From NCBI RefSeq assembly GCF_022682495.2, contig NC_071397.1:15529082-15593081 (forward strand): a stretch of DNA of 64,000 nucleotides, in the 5' to 3' direction. Position numbers and translations under genes: made by a program. Below the pieces are notes generated by a model that saw only the letters and a program-made list of their open reading frames with translations, ran no database searches and had not been told where the DNA came from. This stretch comes from Desmodus rotundus. Taxonomy: Eukaryota; Chordata; Mammalia; Chiroptera; Phyllostomidae. Of this stretch, positions 23,226 through 33,676 are shown piece after piece; positions within the stretch are counted from its first letter, which is position 1; each line of letters begins with the position of its first letter.

Positions 23226-23765
23226 AAGCAACTGGAATGGGCCTACGTTCTGGATAAAGGGGCAAGTGTTGGTGAGGCTATAATTTCTCTCAGCCATTTA
23301 ACTATCTGAAAATGACTCTCATCAATGGCACAGAGTAGAGCCAAGGAATTCATAGAGAAATATATAGATGGGGCCCTGATGACCTCACGAACCTCTAGAC
23401 TGAGCAATGCCCCGAATCCTGTTTTCCTTGACCTTCTCTGTTAGCTCAGCCACAATGTCTTCTTTTGGGGTCAGCCATTTTGATTTGGGTTTTCCGCCTT
23501 TGCAACAGATTCTTATTCATATAGAGTGTAGAACCAGAAAGGGGCTATTGAAAGAGATTTAAGTGAACGTACAGAGTTGGCTCAACTGAAGTAGAGAGAA
23601 AAGTGATGAGGACTTAGTTATCTGGAGCTGAGAAACCAGCAACGTTTGTTATGTGGTATGAAAGCTCCTTGCTAAACCAGTAGTGGTTGTAACTTTAGGC
23701 TCAGACTTTGTGGCTATAGAAGTGGAAGCATTAAAGCATTTAGCAGAAAATTTTCAAGATATTGG
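23226..23765. other. Single-copy DNA, nothing recognised
   Basis: No gene or repeat recognised with confidence. Confidence 0.45.
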
Positions 23766-23935
23766 CCTCTTTTTTTGCCAATATATATTAACTAGTTACC
23801 ACATACCAGGCATATTCTAACAATTTACTTGTAATAGCTTATTTGCCTTTCAAAGTAACTGAAACAGGTATAAGTATCACCGTTTTACTGATGAGGAAAC
23901 TGAAGCACCCTTCTCTAAGCACCTATGCAAAAGAG
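23766..23935 (-). repeat. MIR fragment, minus orientation
   Basis: 'TTACCACATACCAGGCATAT' followed by 'GTATCACCGTTTTACTGATG' and 'AGGAAACTGAAGCACCC' gives the MIR reverse order of the GTGCCAGGCAC, CCCATTTTACAGATGAGG and GAAACTGAGG blocks. Confidence 0.8.
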
Positions 23936-24089
23936 AATAATATGGGCCAAAGAAGGAAGAACATTCACTTTTCTCAGAGTGATCCTTTTGCTCGGTTCCT
24001 AGCAACCAGAGTTCACTGGAACTTGACTTTGCACAGGTGGAAAAACACTAAATTACATGCGTTGAAACTGGCTGCAAGAAAAATCATGG

Positions 24090-24275
24090 GGAAGAGATCT
24101 CCCTTTGTATCTGAGGGGGATTTAATCTGGCATGCCCCAGAGATACCAAAATCAGTGGCTGTTCATGTCCCTTAAATAAAATGGCATAGGACCTTTATAC
24201 GGTTGGCAGGTCCTCCTTATCCAAGGAGGTTGGTTGAGTCCAGATGAAAACTTTGTGGGTACGAAAAGCTGACCA
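24090..24275 (+). mobile_element. Tigger-type MITE, about 185 bp
   Basis: The left part 'CTTTGTATCTGAGGGGGATT', 'AGATACCAAAATCAGTGGCT', 'CCTTAAATAAAATGGCATAG' and the right part 'GGTTGGTTGAGTCCAGATG', 'TTTGTGGGTACG' are the two ends of an old Tigger/pogo-like transposon joined after a large internal deletion. No transposase remains. Confidence 0.78.
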
Positions 24276-24925
24276 TATTAGCAAGTGAAAAAATTAGGAA
24301 GCTGAGACAAGCGTACCCAGGCACTGCCCAAGTATACTCTTGTGCATTCACTACATGAAAAGGGGACCACCCCCTCTTATTGCAAAGATGTAGATGAGTG
24401 ACACCACCACCCTCACCCCATTGGCCTAGTGCCCTGAGCTGCTCCCAAGAAGAGAACAAGGCAGAGGTCATTACACCAACACCTACTTCTGGGAAACAAA
24501 TTTCTCAGGCCTGGTTATGCATTCAAAGTCAACGACCTAATAACATCTCTGGTTTTGTTTACTATCCCTTGAAGTTTAATAAAAGGAGTTTAAGTTCTGC
24601 TTAAAATTCAATTACAGTATTAAGGAAATAGTTTGAGGGCAAAAGCCTTCAAATAATTAGTGAGGAATTAAGAATGCTGATAGCTCTACCCCAAGGCATT
24701 TCTCAGGCCCCACACCAAGAGAAAGAGTACTGTGTGGAGCCCAGAGGTAAATTCCACTCAAATTCCTCTCCAAGATGTGATTACAGTGATACGGGGTATG
24801 GGAGACAGCTGGGGGTGAGGGTGAAAGCACCAGATAGACTGATTAAAAATTTACTCTACTCCCAGGTTAAGAAGTCTGTGTTATTCTGGTCCAGCAAGAA
24901 ACATGTGTGACAGAACATTCATTAA

Positions 24926-25600
24926 AACAAGTGTTCCTCCTTATCCACGGGGTACATTCCAACACCCCCAAGTGGATGCCTGAAACTGTGAATAATGCGC
25001 AATCCTATATATACTATGTTTTTTTTTCTATACATACATACCTATGATAACAATTAACTTATAATTTAGGTGCAGTAAGAGATTGACAACAATAATAATA
25101 AAATGGAACAGCTGTAAAAATATACTGTAATAAAATTTATGTGAATATGATCTCTTTCAAAATATCTTATTGTATTGTACTCACATTTTTGTGATGATTT
25201 AAGATAATAAATTGCCTTATTAAGTTGAAAACTTTCACCTTTTACTTAAAGGAAGTACTTTGTGGCTTCTCTTTGGCATATCCAGATTGCCACTATCACT
25301 AACACTTGTGATTTGGGGACATTAAGTAGAATAAGGGTTACTGGAACACAAGTACTGTGATCCCTCAGTAATGGCGCTGGTAACCGTAAGAGGCGCTAAG
25401 TGGCTAATGGGCAGGTGGTGTGGCTGCACTGGACAGAGGGATGCCACACATCCTGGGCAGGACAGAGCATGACACTATGACATTTAAAACTTGAACTGTT
25501 TATTTCTGGAATTTCCCATTTTATATATTTGAACTGTGGGTTGACCACAGGTAACTGAAACTGCAAAAAGTGAAGATGCAGATAAGGGAGGACTACCGTA
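24926..25600 (+). mobile_element. Tigger-type DNA transposon remnant with both ends
   Basis: The left end 'TTCCTCCTTATCCACGGGGT' and right end 'GGTAACTGAAACTGC ... GATAAGGGAGGACTACCGTA' form imperfect terminal inverted repeats. The interior shows 'ATGCCTGAAACTGTGAATAA', 'CCTATATATACTATG' and 'AAAATATCTTATTGTATTGT', known marks of a Tigger-family non-autonomous element. The final GTA contains the expected TA target. No transposase frame is present. Confidence 0.85.
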
Positions 25601-25690
25601 TATATTTTTATTTGTTACTATTTGTCAGATTATCCCATAACAGGATGCTAGATCTGGACACGGCCAGAGTATGGCTCACTACTCAGAGCA

Positions 25691-25926
25691 CAGGTCAGCA
25701 AACTGCAGTAGGTGGACCACGCCTTCCCACCCCCACCTACTGCACGTGTAAATAAAGTTGTTCAAAAACACAGCCACACACCTTTGTTTATGAACTGTCT
25801 GTGGGCTGTTTTCACACTGCACTTCAACAGCTAACAGAGTTAAGTGACTGCCACAGAAACAGTAGGATTCACAAAGCATGAAGTATTTACGATCTGGCAC
25901 TTAAAAAACAATACTTGTCTACCCCT
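25691..25926 (+). mobile_element. hAT-type non-autonomous DNA transposon
   Basis: It begins CAGGTCAGCAAACTGCAG and ends in GTCTACCCCT, imperfect versions of the CAGGGGTCGGCAAACT terminal repeats of a common mammalian hAT MITE. The interior has 'GTAAATAAAGTTGTTCAAAA', 'ACACAGCCACACACCTTTGT' and 'TTTACGATCTGGCAC' in the right order. No obvious 8-bp target duplication survives. I leave the MER-series name open. Confidence 0.82.
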
Positions 25927-26439
25927 AAACTAAACAATCCTAGTTTGGGATCTGGATGCAGCAATGTGATTGTTTCAGGAGTAGCACAACTGCTCGCACC
26001 TTCTACGATGCCCTAGAAGGACTCACAAGACCCAGAAACAGTTACACTCAGGTTAATGTTTATCCCAGAAAAAGGGTAAAGAATAGGATCAGCAAGTGAA
26101 AAGACACAATGAGTGGAGTTAGACAGCAAGTAGGCACAGGTTTCTACGGTCCTCCATGGAAGTCACACAGGTTGTATTATTCCTCCAACAGTGAGTGGTA
26201 GCCCAATGAGTCTCAAAGTGGAGACTATTACAGGAGGCTGGTTGGGTACGCGTATTGACCTGCATGGCCAGCCACGATTTCCAAAACTCCAGACCCCCCA
26301 GAAGGAAACCAGTGTCCACCAGAAATCACAGTGTTTCTGCAAGTTATATCCACAAGTTGGTGTAGTGTTGTTGGTGCCCCCAGTGTACAAACACCCTTAT
26401 TAGTTTGCAACAGAGGAAACATTCCAAGGGGTATGTATG

Positions 26440-27150
26440 TTCCCAGTCACATAGCAGGTCCTCCTGAAGATACGCTAGTGTTGAGCATCTGGCCTGATGT
26501 GTGAACTCTTTCCCACTCAAGGATGCAGGTTTGGGTGGTCTCCTTGGAGGGAAGATGGGACAAGCTCATGTGAAATAGGCCTCAACGTACCTTTAATGGA
26601 AGAAGACCACATATAGATATGATGTAGTTCATTGGTAACAAATGGATACTTGCCTCCCTAGCATCTGTCCTCTGAAACAGTACCTGGATTCATTTTGGAG
26701 AACCACCTCTAAGCCAGAAACTATAGACCAACCCTCTGTGTCTGAGTTGGATCCTAACACCTTATCCCATTTTTCTGGCCACAGTGATGGTTTCAGAGAC
26801 TATCATGTGATCAGATTTATAGCAAGAGGAGCCTTTTATGGGAGATTACTAGGTAAGAAAGTTTTCTATTCTAAAAAACGCCATTTTCTCTTCATTTCAT
26901 TTAGTGTGTACTAATGCAGCCTGGGTGTCTGCCAGTCACTTTTTCTATCATTAATACAACTGTACAATATCCAAGCTCAAAAGTAAGTAATAGTAAAACT
27001 GTTTACTGTTATTACAATAGCAAATAGCAAATAATAAAAGTAATAGTACACACACACACACACACACACACTCTTCTGTTTAAGCCAATCTGAGCTGGGA
27101 TCTTTGTCACTAACAAGAAACATTCCTGACTGATAAAGTACCATCACTCC
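26440..27150 (+). repeat. Old LTR- or MER-like repeat remnants split by (CA)n
   Basis: 'TTTCTGGCCACAGTGATGGT' at about 26769 and 'GTTTAAGCCAATCTGAGCTG' with 'AACATTCCTGACTGATAAAG' at 27079-27139 are text typical of certain old mammalian LTR or MER repeats. The assignment is uncertain. The plus frame at 26642-26914 (90 aa) is over this sequence and has no recognised domain. A family-level search would settle it. Confidence 0.4.
27046..27071. repeat. (CA)13 microsatellite
   Basis: A pure alternating AC/CA run of about 26 bases, preceded by GTA and followed by CTCTTC. Confidence 0.97.
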
Positions 27151-27151
27151 T

Positions 27152-27262
27152 CTTTCACAAGTCAGGAAAAAAGTTGAATAAGTTGCCTGTAGTCACAGGT
27201 AGAATGAAAAACAGAGCCAGTATTCAAGAGCAGTTTTCTTTATGTCCAAAACTGACACATTT
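27152..27262 (-). repeat. MIR fragment, minus orientation
   Basis: 'AAGTTGCCTGTAGTCACAGG' followed by 'AACAGAGCCAGTATTCAAGA' corresponds to the reverse MIR segment 'CTTGCCCAAGGTCACACAGC ... GAGCCGGGATTCGAACCC'. Confidence 0.65.
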
Positions 27263-28885
27263 TTTTTCCTAGTTCATGCAACTACTGAAGTAGAGTTCCT
27301 TGTTGATTCCATCCTGCCTCCCCCACCAGAATCAGCTGTGTATTGGAGACATACCATACCTTCAGATACTGCATGGGAATCTGTTTTAGCATCATTAAGT
27401 CTGTAGCTATTTCATTCCTGCGGGTGGGGAATGAATAGTTGAGCCTTAATGTGAAAACAGAGTGGAGGCAGTTCTTTGGTTTTGTATTCTCTCCTCCTTA
27501 ACCCCTTCATGTATTATGTTCTATTTTTTTCCTAAATCACTTACGTAGTGAAATAGATAAATTTATTATTCTGGGATTCCTGAAGAACTTCAGATTTTAG
27601 GTTCAAAAGTTAGATCCGAATAAAAACAGTTAGCTGCATGTAACTTCAAGTAAAGATCATCTCAAATGATTTATTAGGCTACTCTATAATTGTATGTATC
27701 AAATATTCAAGTTCATGTATAATCTCATATTCACACAGGGAAAAAAAACTACTATGTATGCCCCCCCCAAAAAAAGGTGAAGTATAACTGTGGGGGAAAA
27801 ATCTTTTCAAGTATTCTCATACTGTGAGCCTATTATAAGTGCAAAAAGATTAAAGGTATAGTATAAAGGTGTGTATTTAAATGACTACAAATAACCATTT
27901 AACTGGAGCTGCCTGGGGTACATCAGTAGCCCCTAAATGATCAAAGGCTGTTGCTGCAGGCAAGGTCCAAAACCACCTGCTTATACAAAGTACTTTAGAT
28001 GACAGGACTGATATTATGCATGTATATTGTTACTCCTTGAAACAACGATTTTAAAAAAATATTTTAAGTATCTATCCAAAAAATGACAGAAGGCAAACAG
28101 ATTGAGAGTTGAGTTTGTAATTCTGCTCCCAACTCATCCTTTGCCTTGTGTACAAAGGTGATAATTTCTTAGGTTTTTTCATAAATTTCCTATCCTGTTA
28201 TTGTTACCTACAGGAAAAAGGAAGTCATGCTATGTTAGGATTTATATGGGCATCCTTTCACTCACCCCATGCAACCCCAAGCAAAACTGTAAAATAAGAT
28301 AGCTTCATTCCTTAAGTCCACCTTAATTCTTACCTTTGTATAAAAGGCATTAATAATAGTGTAAATTACACTGTTATTTTACATGTTTAATGCAATCACA
28401 GGAAGCAATATGTATTATAGCTGACTTAATAATCCACATATATGGGTAAATAGGTAGATAATAACTTATTTTAATTGTATATCTTAGTATATATTGTATA
28501 TATAATTATTTATTACACATGTAATATATTATATAATAGAAGCAAAGATTATATAAAACAATTCTGACTTTTGTATTATGTAATACACTATGACTTTTTT
28601 AATTCTATTCTGTCCTTTTTCATCTTTATTAAGTTCCCATCATAACTTGACTTATCAAGTTGATTTCAAACCTGTTAATGGGTTATGACTCAAAAATTAA
28701 AAAGCAACAGTTTACATTAAGAAATAAATATGCACCCATGTCCCAAATTCCTATTTCTTTAAGTTACATGGCAACAAGGATAAGAACCAATAGAAAGAGG
28801 CTTAATAGTAGAACATCAGACATCAGAAAGACAAAGGGATACTTATTTGAATGTTTTCCCTGCATTTGGGAGATTCCTCCACTAA
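27263..28885. other. AT-rich single-copy DNA, nothing recognised
   Basis: No gene or clear repeat. The 28480-28560 part is dominated by TATA-type sequence. A C8/A7 run lies at 27762-27776. Confidence 0.45.
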
Positions 28886-29135
28886 GACAGTTTTTTCTAC
28901 TCGCAAAGCTCACAGTAAGACCACACGTACCCCAGTCTCCCTTTCAGTTAGGTGAGACCAGGATAGAAAAAATGTTAGCCACTTCCAGGCCTGCTTATAT
29001 GTCTTCTTATGCCTGGTCCTGTTCCTTCACCCACTGACATGAGACAGATCAGCAGAATGGTCTTAAAAGCCAGAAATTGAAAATGGAAAAACCACAAGCT
29101 GGAATAAGCCTGGATACCTTAATCACTGTTCTCTG
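28886..29135 (+). repeat. Old LTR-like repeat fragment (probable)
   Basis: 'GCCACTTCCAGGCCTGCTTA' near 28979 and 'AACCACAAGCTGGAATAAGC' then 'CTGGATACCTTAATCACTG' match the order of a familiar old mammalian repeat (CACTTCCAGGC ... GCCACAAGATGGAAGAAGCCTGGGTCCCTGAATGAC). The subfamily is not certain. It overlaps the 125-codon frame at 28660-29037, which argues against that frame being a gene. Confidence 0.5.
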
Positions 29136-30121
29136 TATTTAAACATGTGTTTCATCTGTTCCTTATGATTTTTGATGCATTTGGGTATATATTCATATAG
29201 CTTTTTCTTTTCTATGATTTTTCTTTGCTTATTTTTCTTTTTTCCTGCCTTAGATTCATCTAAATTTCTTTATTCTCTTCTATTGATTTGGAAAATATAC
29301 TTAGTATTTCTATTCTTGAGGGGGTTGCACTAAAAATGTTAACAAGCATAACTGACCTGAAATTAACCAACATCACCGCCAAGGTCCTGACTTCTCTACT
29401 TGTTTTCCTTCTGGTGAGAGTTCATTTTCTTTTTAGTACTTGTTTCACAGAAATTCAATATGCACTGAACTGCTTAGTGTTTGGTATATCTTCATTTCCC
29501 TCTTACCTGATGGCTTTGCAGGCGAAACACTTTCATACTAACAGTTATTTTCTCTATATATTTAAAATAATCTATTCATCTGTGTTTTCATGGTAATCTT
29601 TGTTCTCCTAGATATTTATATTCAATCTAAGATTATTTTTAGAGGTAAGTCATCTATTCTGTCTGTTGGCCCTTACAATTTTCTGTTCTCTTTGTTGTTT
29701 TTCTCAAATTTCTGATCATACACGGCTTCTTTATCCTGAGACTCCTGACATTTAATAATTCATGGAAATTCTCAGATATCTCTGAGTATTGACTCTCTCC
29801 ATTTTCTATGCTCTTCTGGAAAGCCTACTAGACATATGTTGAAATTTATTGTTCTACCCATTGTTGCTTAATCTCTTTCTCATATTTTCCATCCTTTAAT
29901 CCCTTTTTTTGCTATTTTCCTAAGGATTTACTCAATCTGTCTTTCAGCTCACTAACAGACTCTCCGAGTAATCTAGTAATCTATTTAAACTACATATTGC
30001 CTTTCTAGAATTTTTCACCTTTGCTGGTTATTTGTTTATAGTGTTGTTCTATTATTTCATTGTGGTTATTGTGTGGGGGTTATATGTTCTTATATGTTTT
30101 ATCATTTAAACATACAATTTA
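29136..30121 (-). mobile_element. Probable old L1 or HAL1-like 5' region, minus strand
   Basis: The pyrimidine-rich plus strand with 'CTTTCAGCTCACTAACAGAC' and preceding T-rich text resembles the reverse complement of the ORF1-proximal part of old L1 or HAL1 elements. No open frame survives. A Ves SINE and then a half-L1 interrupt the surrounding DNA. Confidence 0.4.
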
Positions 30122-30129
30122 TACTAACC

Positions 30130-30348
30130 TTTTTTAAAGGGATTAATTGATTCTCATTTGAGTTAAAGGGGAAGGGGAAGAGACAGAGAAACATCAATGT
30201 GAGAGAGCAACAATGATTTGCTGTCTCCTGCACACTCCCCAGCCAGGGATGAAGCCCAAAACCTGGGCCTGCACCCTGACTGGGAAGCAAACCAGCAACC
30301 TTCCGGTTATGGGATGACACTCCAGCCAACTGAGCCACACCAGCCAGG
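30130..30348 (-). mobile_element. Ves-type tRNA-derived SINE, minus orientation
   Basis: The minus strand starts with the tRNA-like head CCTGGCTGGTGTGGCTCAGT and continues to an A-rich tail on the left (plus-strand CCTTTTTTAAAGG). Ves SINEs are a bat family mobilised by LINE-1. 'GAGAGACAGAGAAACATCAATG'-like text (here AGAGACAGAGAAACATCAAT) is the conserved body. Probable target duplications are TACTAACC (30122-30129) and TACTAATC (30353-30360). The internal promoter box B is degraded. Confidence 0.93.
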
Positions 30349-31059
30349 ACTCTACTAATCACTTTACATTTTTCTAATGTTTCAAGTTCTTAGTCATGAG
30401 AAAAATTTAATCCCTGTTTAGTATGTCCGCTTACTCTTTCTCCTATGGAATATTTCCCAATGCACTTTATAAATTTTTGTGGGAGATTGTCTGCAATAAG
30501 GCTTTGTGTTTTCTTTCATTTTTGCTGCTGTTGTTTTTGTTGGGGGTGAGAAGTACTCTGCTCTGATTGGGAAAGTGTCCCCTATGGAGACATTGTACAT
30601 TTGCTTTCACCAAATGCCCAGGAGCTTCACAAGCAGAGAGACAGTTTTTATATTAATTTCTCCGTTTATATTTTAATATGCCTTTGCATTGTTCAAGCTT
30701 TTGGCTTTCTCACTATTTTCTTTTAGTTTGGGGGAGATTTTTTCCCCCCAGTCACACTCCCCAACAGGAACAAGCTTCAGAAAGATAGAATTTTCTAGTC
30801 CCCATTTCACAGAACATTTTCAAATTTGTACATAGTTTAAGTTCATAATTTTGCATGGCCTCTGGGCCATATCACCCACTCCTTCAATGGCTTCAATAGT
30901 CCATTAGATGTTAAAGCCATCATCTCTCTCTACTACATACTCATCCCTAACCTTTTACCCAGCTTTACAGCATCAATTTGGATTTTTGCTACTCTGCTTT
31001 CAGATTTTTGGTTATCATCTTTTCCCCTTGATAGGTAGGAATTTCTCTTCTGTTCTTTT
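30349..31059. other. Unassigned DNA between a SINE and a half-L1
   Basis: T-rich plus-strand text continues the character of 29136-30121 and may belong to the same old element, but no diagnostic block was recognised. A plus frame at 30908-31186 crosses into the half-L1 and is not a gene. Confidence 0.3.
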
Positions 31060-31071
31060 AAATTTGAAAGG
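31060..31071. repeat. Target-site duplication, left copy (half-L1 copy 1)
   Basis: AAATTTGAAAGG here and AAGTTTGAAAGG at 33299-33310 differ at one base and bracket the half-L1 plus the SINE in its tail. The length suits LINE-1 target-primed reverse transcription. Confidence 0.85.
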
Positions 31072-33066
31072 AGACTTCCAGCCAAGATGGAGGCATAGGT
31101 GGGCATGCTTTACCTCCTCACACAACCATAAGAAGGATCTCAGCAAATCTCAGAACAAAATACAACCAGAAATGACAGAAAACTGAACTGTATGGAAGTC
31201 CGATAACCAAGGATTTAAAGAAGAAATATTCATCCAGACTGGTAGGAGGGGTGGACACGGGGAACTGGGGTGAGGCAGGGTAGTGTGACAGCAGAGGAGG
31301 ATTGGGAAGTCCCATTTTCACTTGTGGTGGATAAAGGCCAGGAGGGACACTTGGGGAGCCAGCTATCCCAGCCCCAGGCCAGTTTGTGCAGCCCAGGATT
31401 CCAGTGCCAGGAAAACAAACCCTCATAACTCCTGGCTGTAGAAACCACTGGGGGTTGGGGCAGTGTAAGAAACTGCCAGTTCCTCAGGAGAGTCCATTTA
31501 TAAGAATTACACAGCTGTGGAATATATGCAACCCAACCACTCTGGGATTCAGCACTAGGACAGAAGCTAGAAGGGTACCAGTTACAGATGGGAAGTAGGG
31601 GAGAGTATGGAAATGGGGTGAGGACCTAGCAAATGGCATTGTTCCCTCTCAGACCCCTCCCCCCACATACAGCACCACAAAGCAATGAAGCAGTTTGCCC
31701 CACCCTGCAAATATCTAAGGCTCCACCACCTATAATGTAACAGGTTCTCCAAGAGGAGTCAAAGCAGCTCTATTCAATACACAGAAGCAAAATACAGGGA
31801 GCCTGCCAAATTGAGAAGACAAAGAAATATGGCTGAAATGAAAGATCAGATCAAAACTCCTGAAAAACAACTAAGCAAAATGGAGATATCCAACCTATCA
31901 AATGCAGAGTTCAAAACACTGGTGATAAGGAGGCTTAGAGAACTCATGGCGTATGGCAAATGCCTAGGCAAAGAAATGAAGGCTACACTAAGAGAAATGA
32001 AGAAAAATCCACAAGGAATCAACAGTGAAGGGAAGAAAGCCAGGGTTCAAATCAATGATTTGGAACATAAGGAAAAAATAAACAGTCAACCAGGACAGAA
32101 TGAAAAAACAAAATTCAAAAAAAAAAAAAAAAAAACCAAGGAGAGATTAAGAAGACTATGGGACCCCTCCAAACATGCTAACATCTGAATCATAGGAATA
32201 CCAAAAGGAGAAGAGGAAGAGCAAGAAATTGAAAACTTATTTGAAAAAATAAAGGAAAAACAGTTCCCCAATTTGGTGAAAGAAAAAGACATACAAATCC
32301 AGGAAGCACAGAGGATCCCAAACAAGTTGGACCCAAAGAGGATCACACCAAGACACATCACAGTTAAAACGCCAAAGGTTAAAGTTCAAGAGAAAATCTA
32401 AAAAGCAGCAAGAGAAGAGAGTTACCTACAAATAAGTTCCCATAAGACTATCGCTTTTTTTCTCAAAAGAAACTTTGCAGACAAGAAGGGACAGGCAAGA
32501 AGTATTCAAAGTGATGAAAAGCAAGGACCTACAACCAAGATTACTCCAGCAAAGCTATCATTTAGAATGGAAGGGCAGTTTATCTGCCCAGATAAGGTCA
32601 AGTTAAAGGAGTTCATCATCACCACGCCCTTATTATATGAAATGTTAAAGGGACTGATTTTAAAAAAAGATCAAAACTATGGACAGTAAAATGACAACAA
32701 ACTCACAACTATCAACAACTGAATCTGAAAACACAAACACAAAAACAAAAAACTAAGCAAACAACTAGAACAGGAACAGAATCTTAGAAATGGAGATCAC
32801 AGAGGGTTGTCAGCGGGGAGAGGGAAGGGGGAGAATGGGGGAGAAAGTACAGGGATTAAGAAGCATAATTTATAGCTACAAAATAGACAGGGGATGTTAA
32901 GAATAGTATAGGAAATGGAGGAGTCAAAGAACTTATATGCATGACCCATGGAAATGAACTTAAGGGGAGGGTATTGCTGGAGGGGAGGGAGTACCAGATG
33001 GAGAGGGGCAAAGGGGAAAAAACAAATTGGGAAACTGTAATAACATAATCAATAAAAATATTTTTA
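31072..33066 (+). mobile_element. Half-L1 copy 1: L1 5'UTR, ORF1 and 3' end, no ORF2
   Basis: The element starts AGACTTCCAGCCAAGATGG, the start of the bat L1 5'UTR seen again at 35689. It continues through a roughly 750-bp 5'UTR, a broken ORF1 (31829-32687), and then directly a 3' region with 'GGAGATCACAGAGGGTTGTC', 'GCATGACCCATGGAAATGAA' and the end 'CATAATCAATAAAAATA'. Nothing of the roughly 3.8-kb ORF2 (endonuclease/reverse transcriptase) is present. Both L1 ends are intact and a 12-bp target duplication flanks it, so it moved as a unit using reverse transcriptase supplied in trans. A Ves SINE sits in its A-rich tail. Confidence 0.92.
31829..32687 (+). pseudogene. L1 ORF1 (RNA-binding chaperone) of half-L1 copy 1, broken
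   Basis: ORF1p coats L1 RNA as a trimer. The start chosen is the ATG giving MAEMKDQIKTPEKQ, matching the equivalent ATG region of copy 2 (about 36525). Residues about 1-100 are charged and Leu/Lys/Glu-rich, as in the coiled coil. A poly-A run (32120-32138) codes for an unusual Lys string. The central RRM-like region follows a TGA at 32186-32188, which sits where an Arg codon is expected before IIGIPKGEEEEQ; CGA to TGA is a CpG-decay change. A second in-frame TAA is at 32399-32401. The C-terminal domain continues ('KLDPKRITPRHITVK' upstream of it, then 'KAAREESYLQ') and shifts frame around 32500. About 286 codons, close to normal ORF1 length. Not functional. Confidence 0.88.
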
Positions 33067-33263
33067 AAAAAGATTTTATTTATTTTTAAAGATAGGGGAA
33101 GGGAAGAAGAAAGAGAGGGAAACACCAATGTGTGGTTGCCTCTTGAGCACCCCCTAGTGGGGACCTGGCCCACAACCCAGGCCTGTGCTGTGACTAGGAA
33201 TTGAACCAGTAACCCTTTGGTTCCCAGGCCTGTGCTCAGTCCACTGATTTACACCATCCAGGG
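33067..33263 (-). mobile_element. Ves-type SINE inserted in the half-L1 tail
   Basis: The minus strand runs from the tRNA-like head (complement of CATCCAGGGC at 33255-33264) to an A/T-rich tail at 33067-33090. The pol III box B is well kept: plus-strand GGAATTGAACC at 33197-33207 is the reverse of GGTTCAATTCC. Flanking duplications CAATAAAAATATTTTTA (33050-33066) and CAATAAGAAATACTTTTA (33264-33281) differ by one indel and one substitution. The SINE therefore landed in the A-rich tail after the half-L1 did. Confidence 0.95.
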
Positions 33264-33298
33264 CAATAAGAAATACTTTTAGAAATTAAAAAATAAGT

Positions 33299-33310
33299 AA
33301 GTTTGAAAGG
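33299..33310. repeat. Target-site duplication, right copy (half-L1 copy 1)
   Basis: AAGTTTGAAAGG is the partner of 31060-31071. The segment between the SINE and this site (33282-33298) is leftover A-rich tail. Confidence 0.85.
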
Positions 33311-33529
33311 AAATGTTTGGATTATGTTTTATACAGCATTGCTATTTGTAGCTGAACATGACTCTATATGAATTTATGATGCTAAAAATGGTTATCATCT
33401 TCTTTTTCCAATTAGTGAAGTTTCATAAAATATTTTGGCTAATGAAGAAAGGTTTCTGATTAGGTCAATTACACATAACTTGGAATTCTATTCTTATAAA
33501 TAAATAAAGGTAGAAACAGATCTAATAAA
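33311..33529. other. Single-copy DNA, nothing recognised
   Basis: No gene or repeat recognised; it leads into the start of the old L1 fragment. Confidence 0.45.
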
Positions 33530-33676
33530 CTGGAATATTTCATTCTCTGGGGCAACTAAACACAGAAGAAAATATATGATAAATTAGAATTAAAATTTAA
33601 AACTTCTATTAACCAAAGACAATTTAAGAAAATTAAAAGCAAACCTTAAGCTTCAAAAAAATGTATTCAATGCGTA
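33530..33676 (+). mobile_element. Old L1M ORF2 fragment, first piece
   Basis: 'AAACTTCTATTAACCAAAGA' and 'AAATGTATTCAATGCG' correspond to the L1 ORF2 text 'AACTTCTGCACAGCAAAGGA ... GAAAATATTTGCAAATCATA'. The L1 text resumes at 34361 (ATATATCTGACAAAGAATTT) exactly where this leaves off, so the mariner between them is an insertion into this copy. Confidence 0.6.

Noticed and set aside
28660..29037. 125-codon plus-strand frame
   Set aside because: Overlaps an old LTR-like repeat and has no recognisable domain.
30240..30348. tRNA-like sequence in the Ves SINEs
   Set aside because: It is the tRNA-derived promoter head of the SINE, with no intact cloverleaf or acceptor stem; not a tRNA gene.
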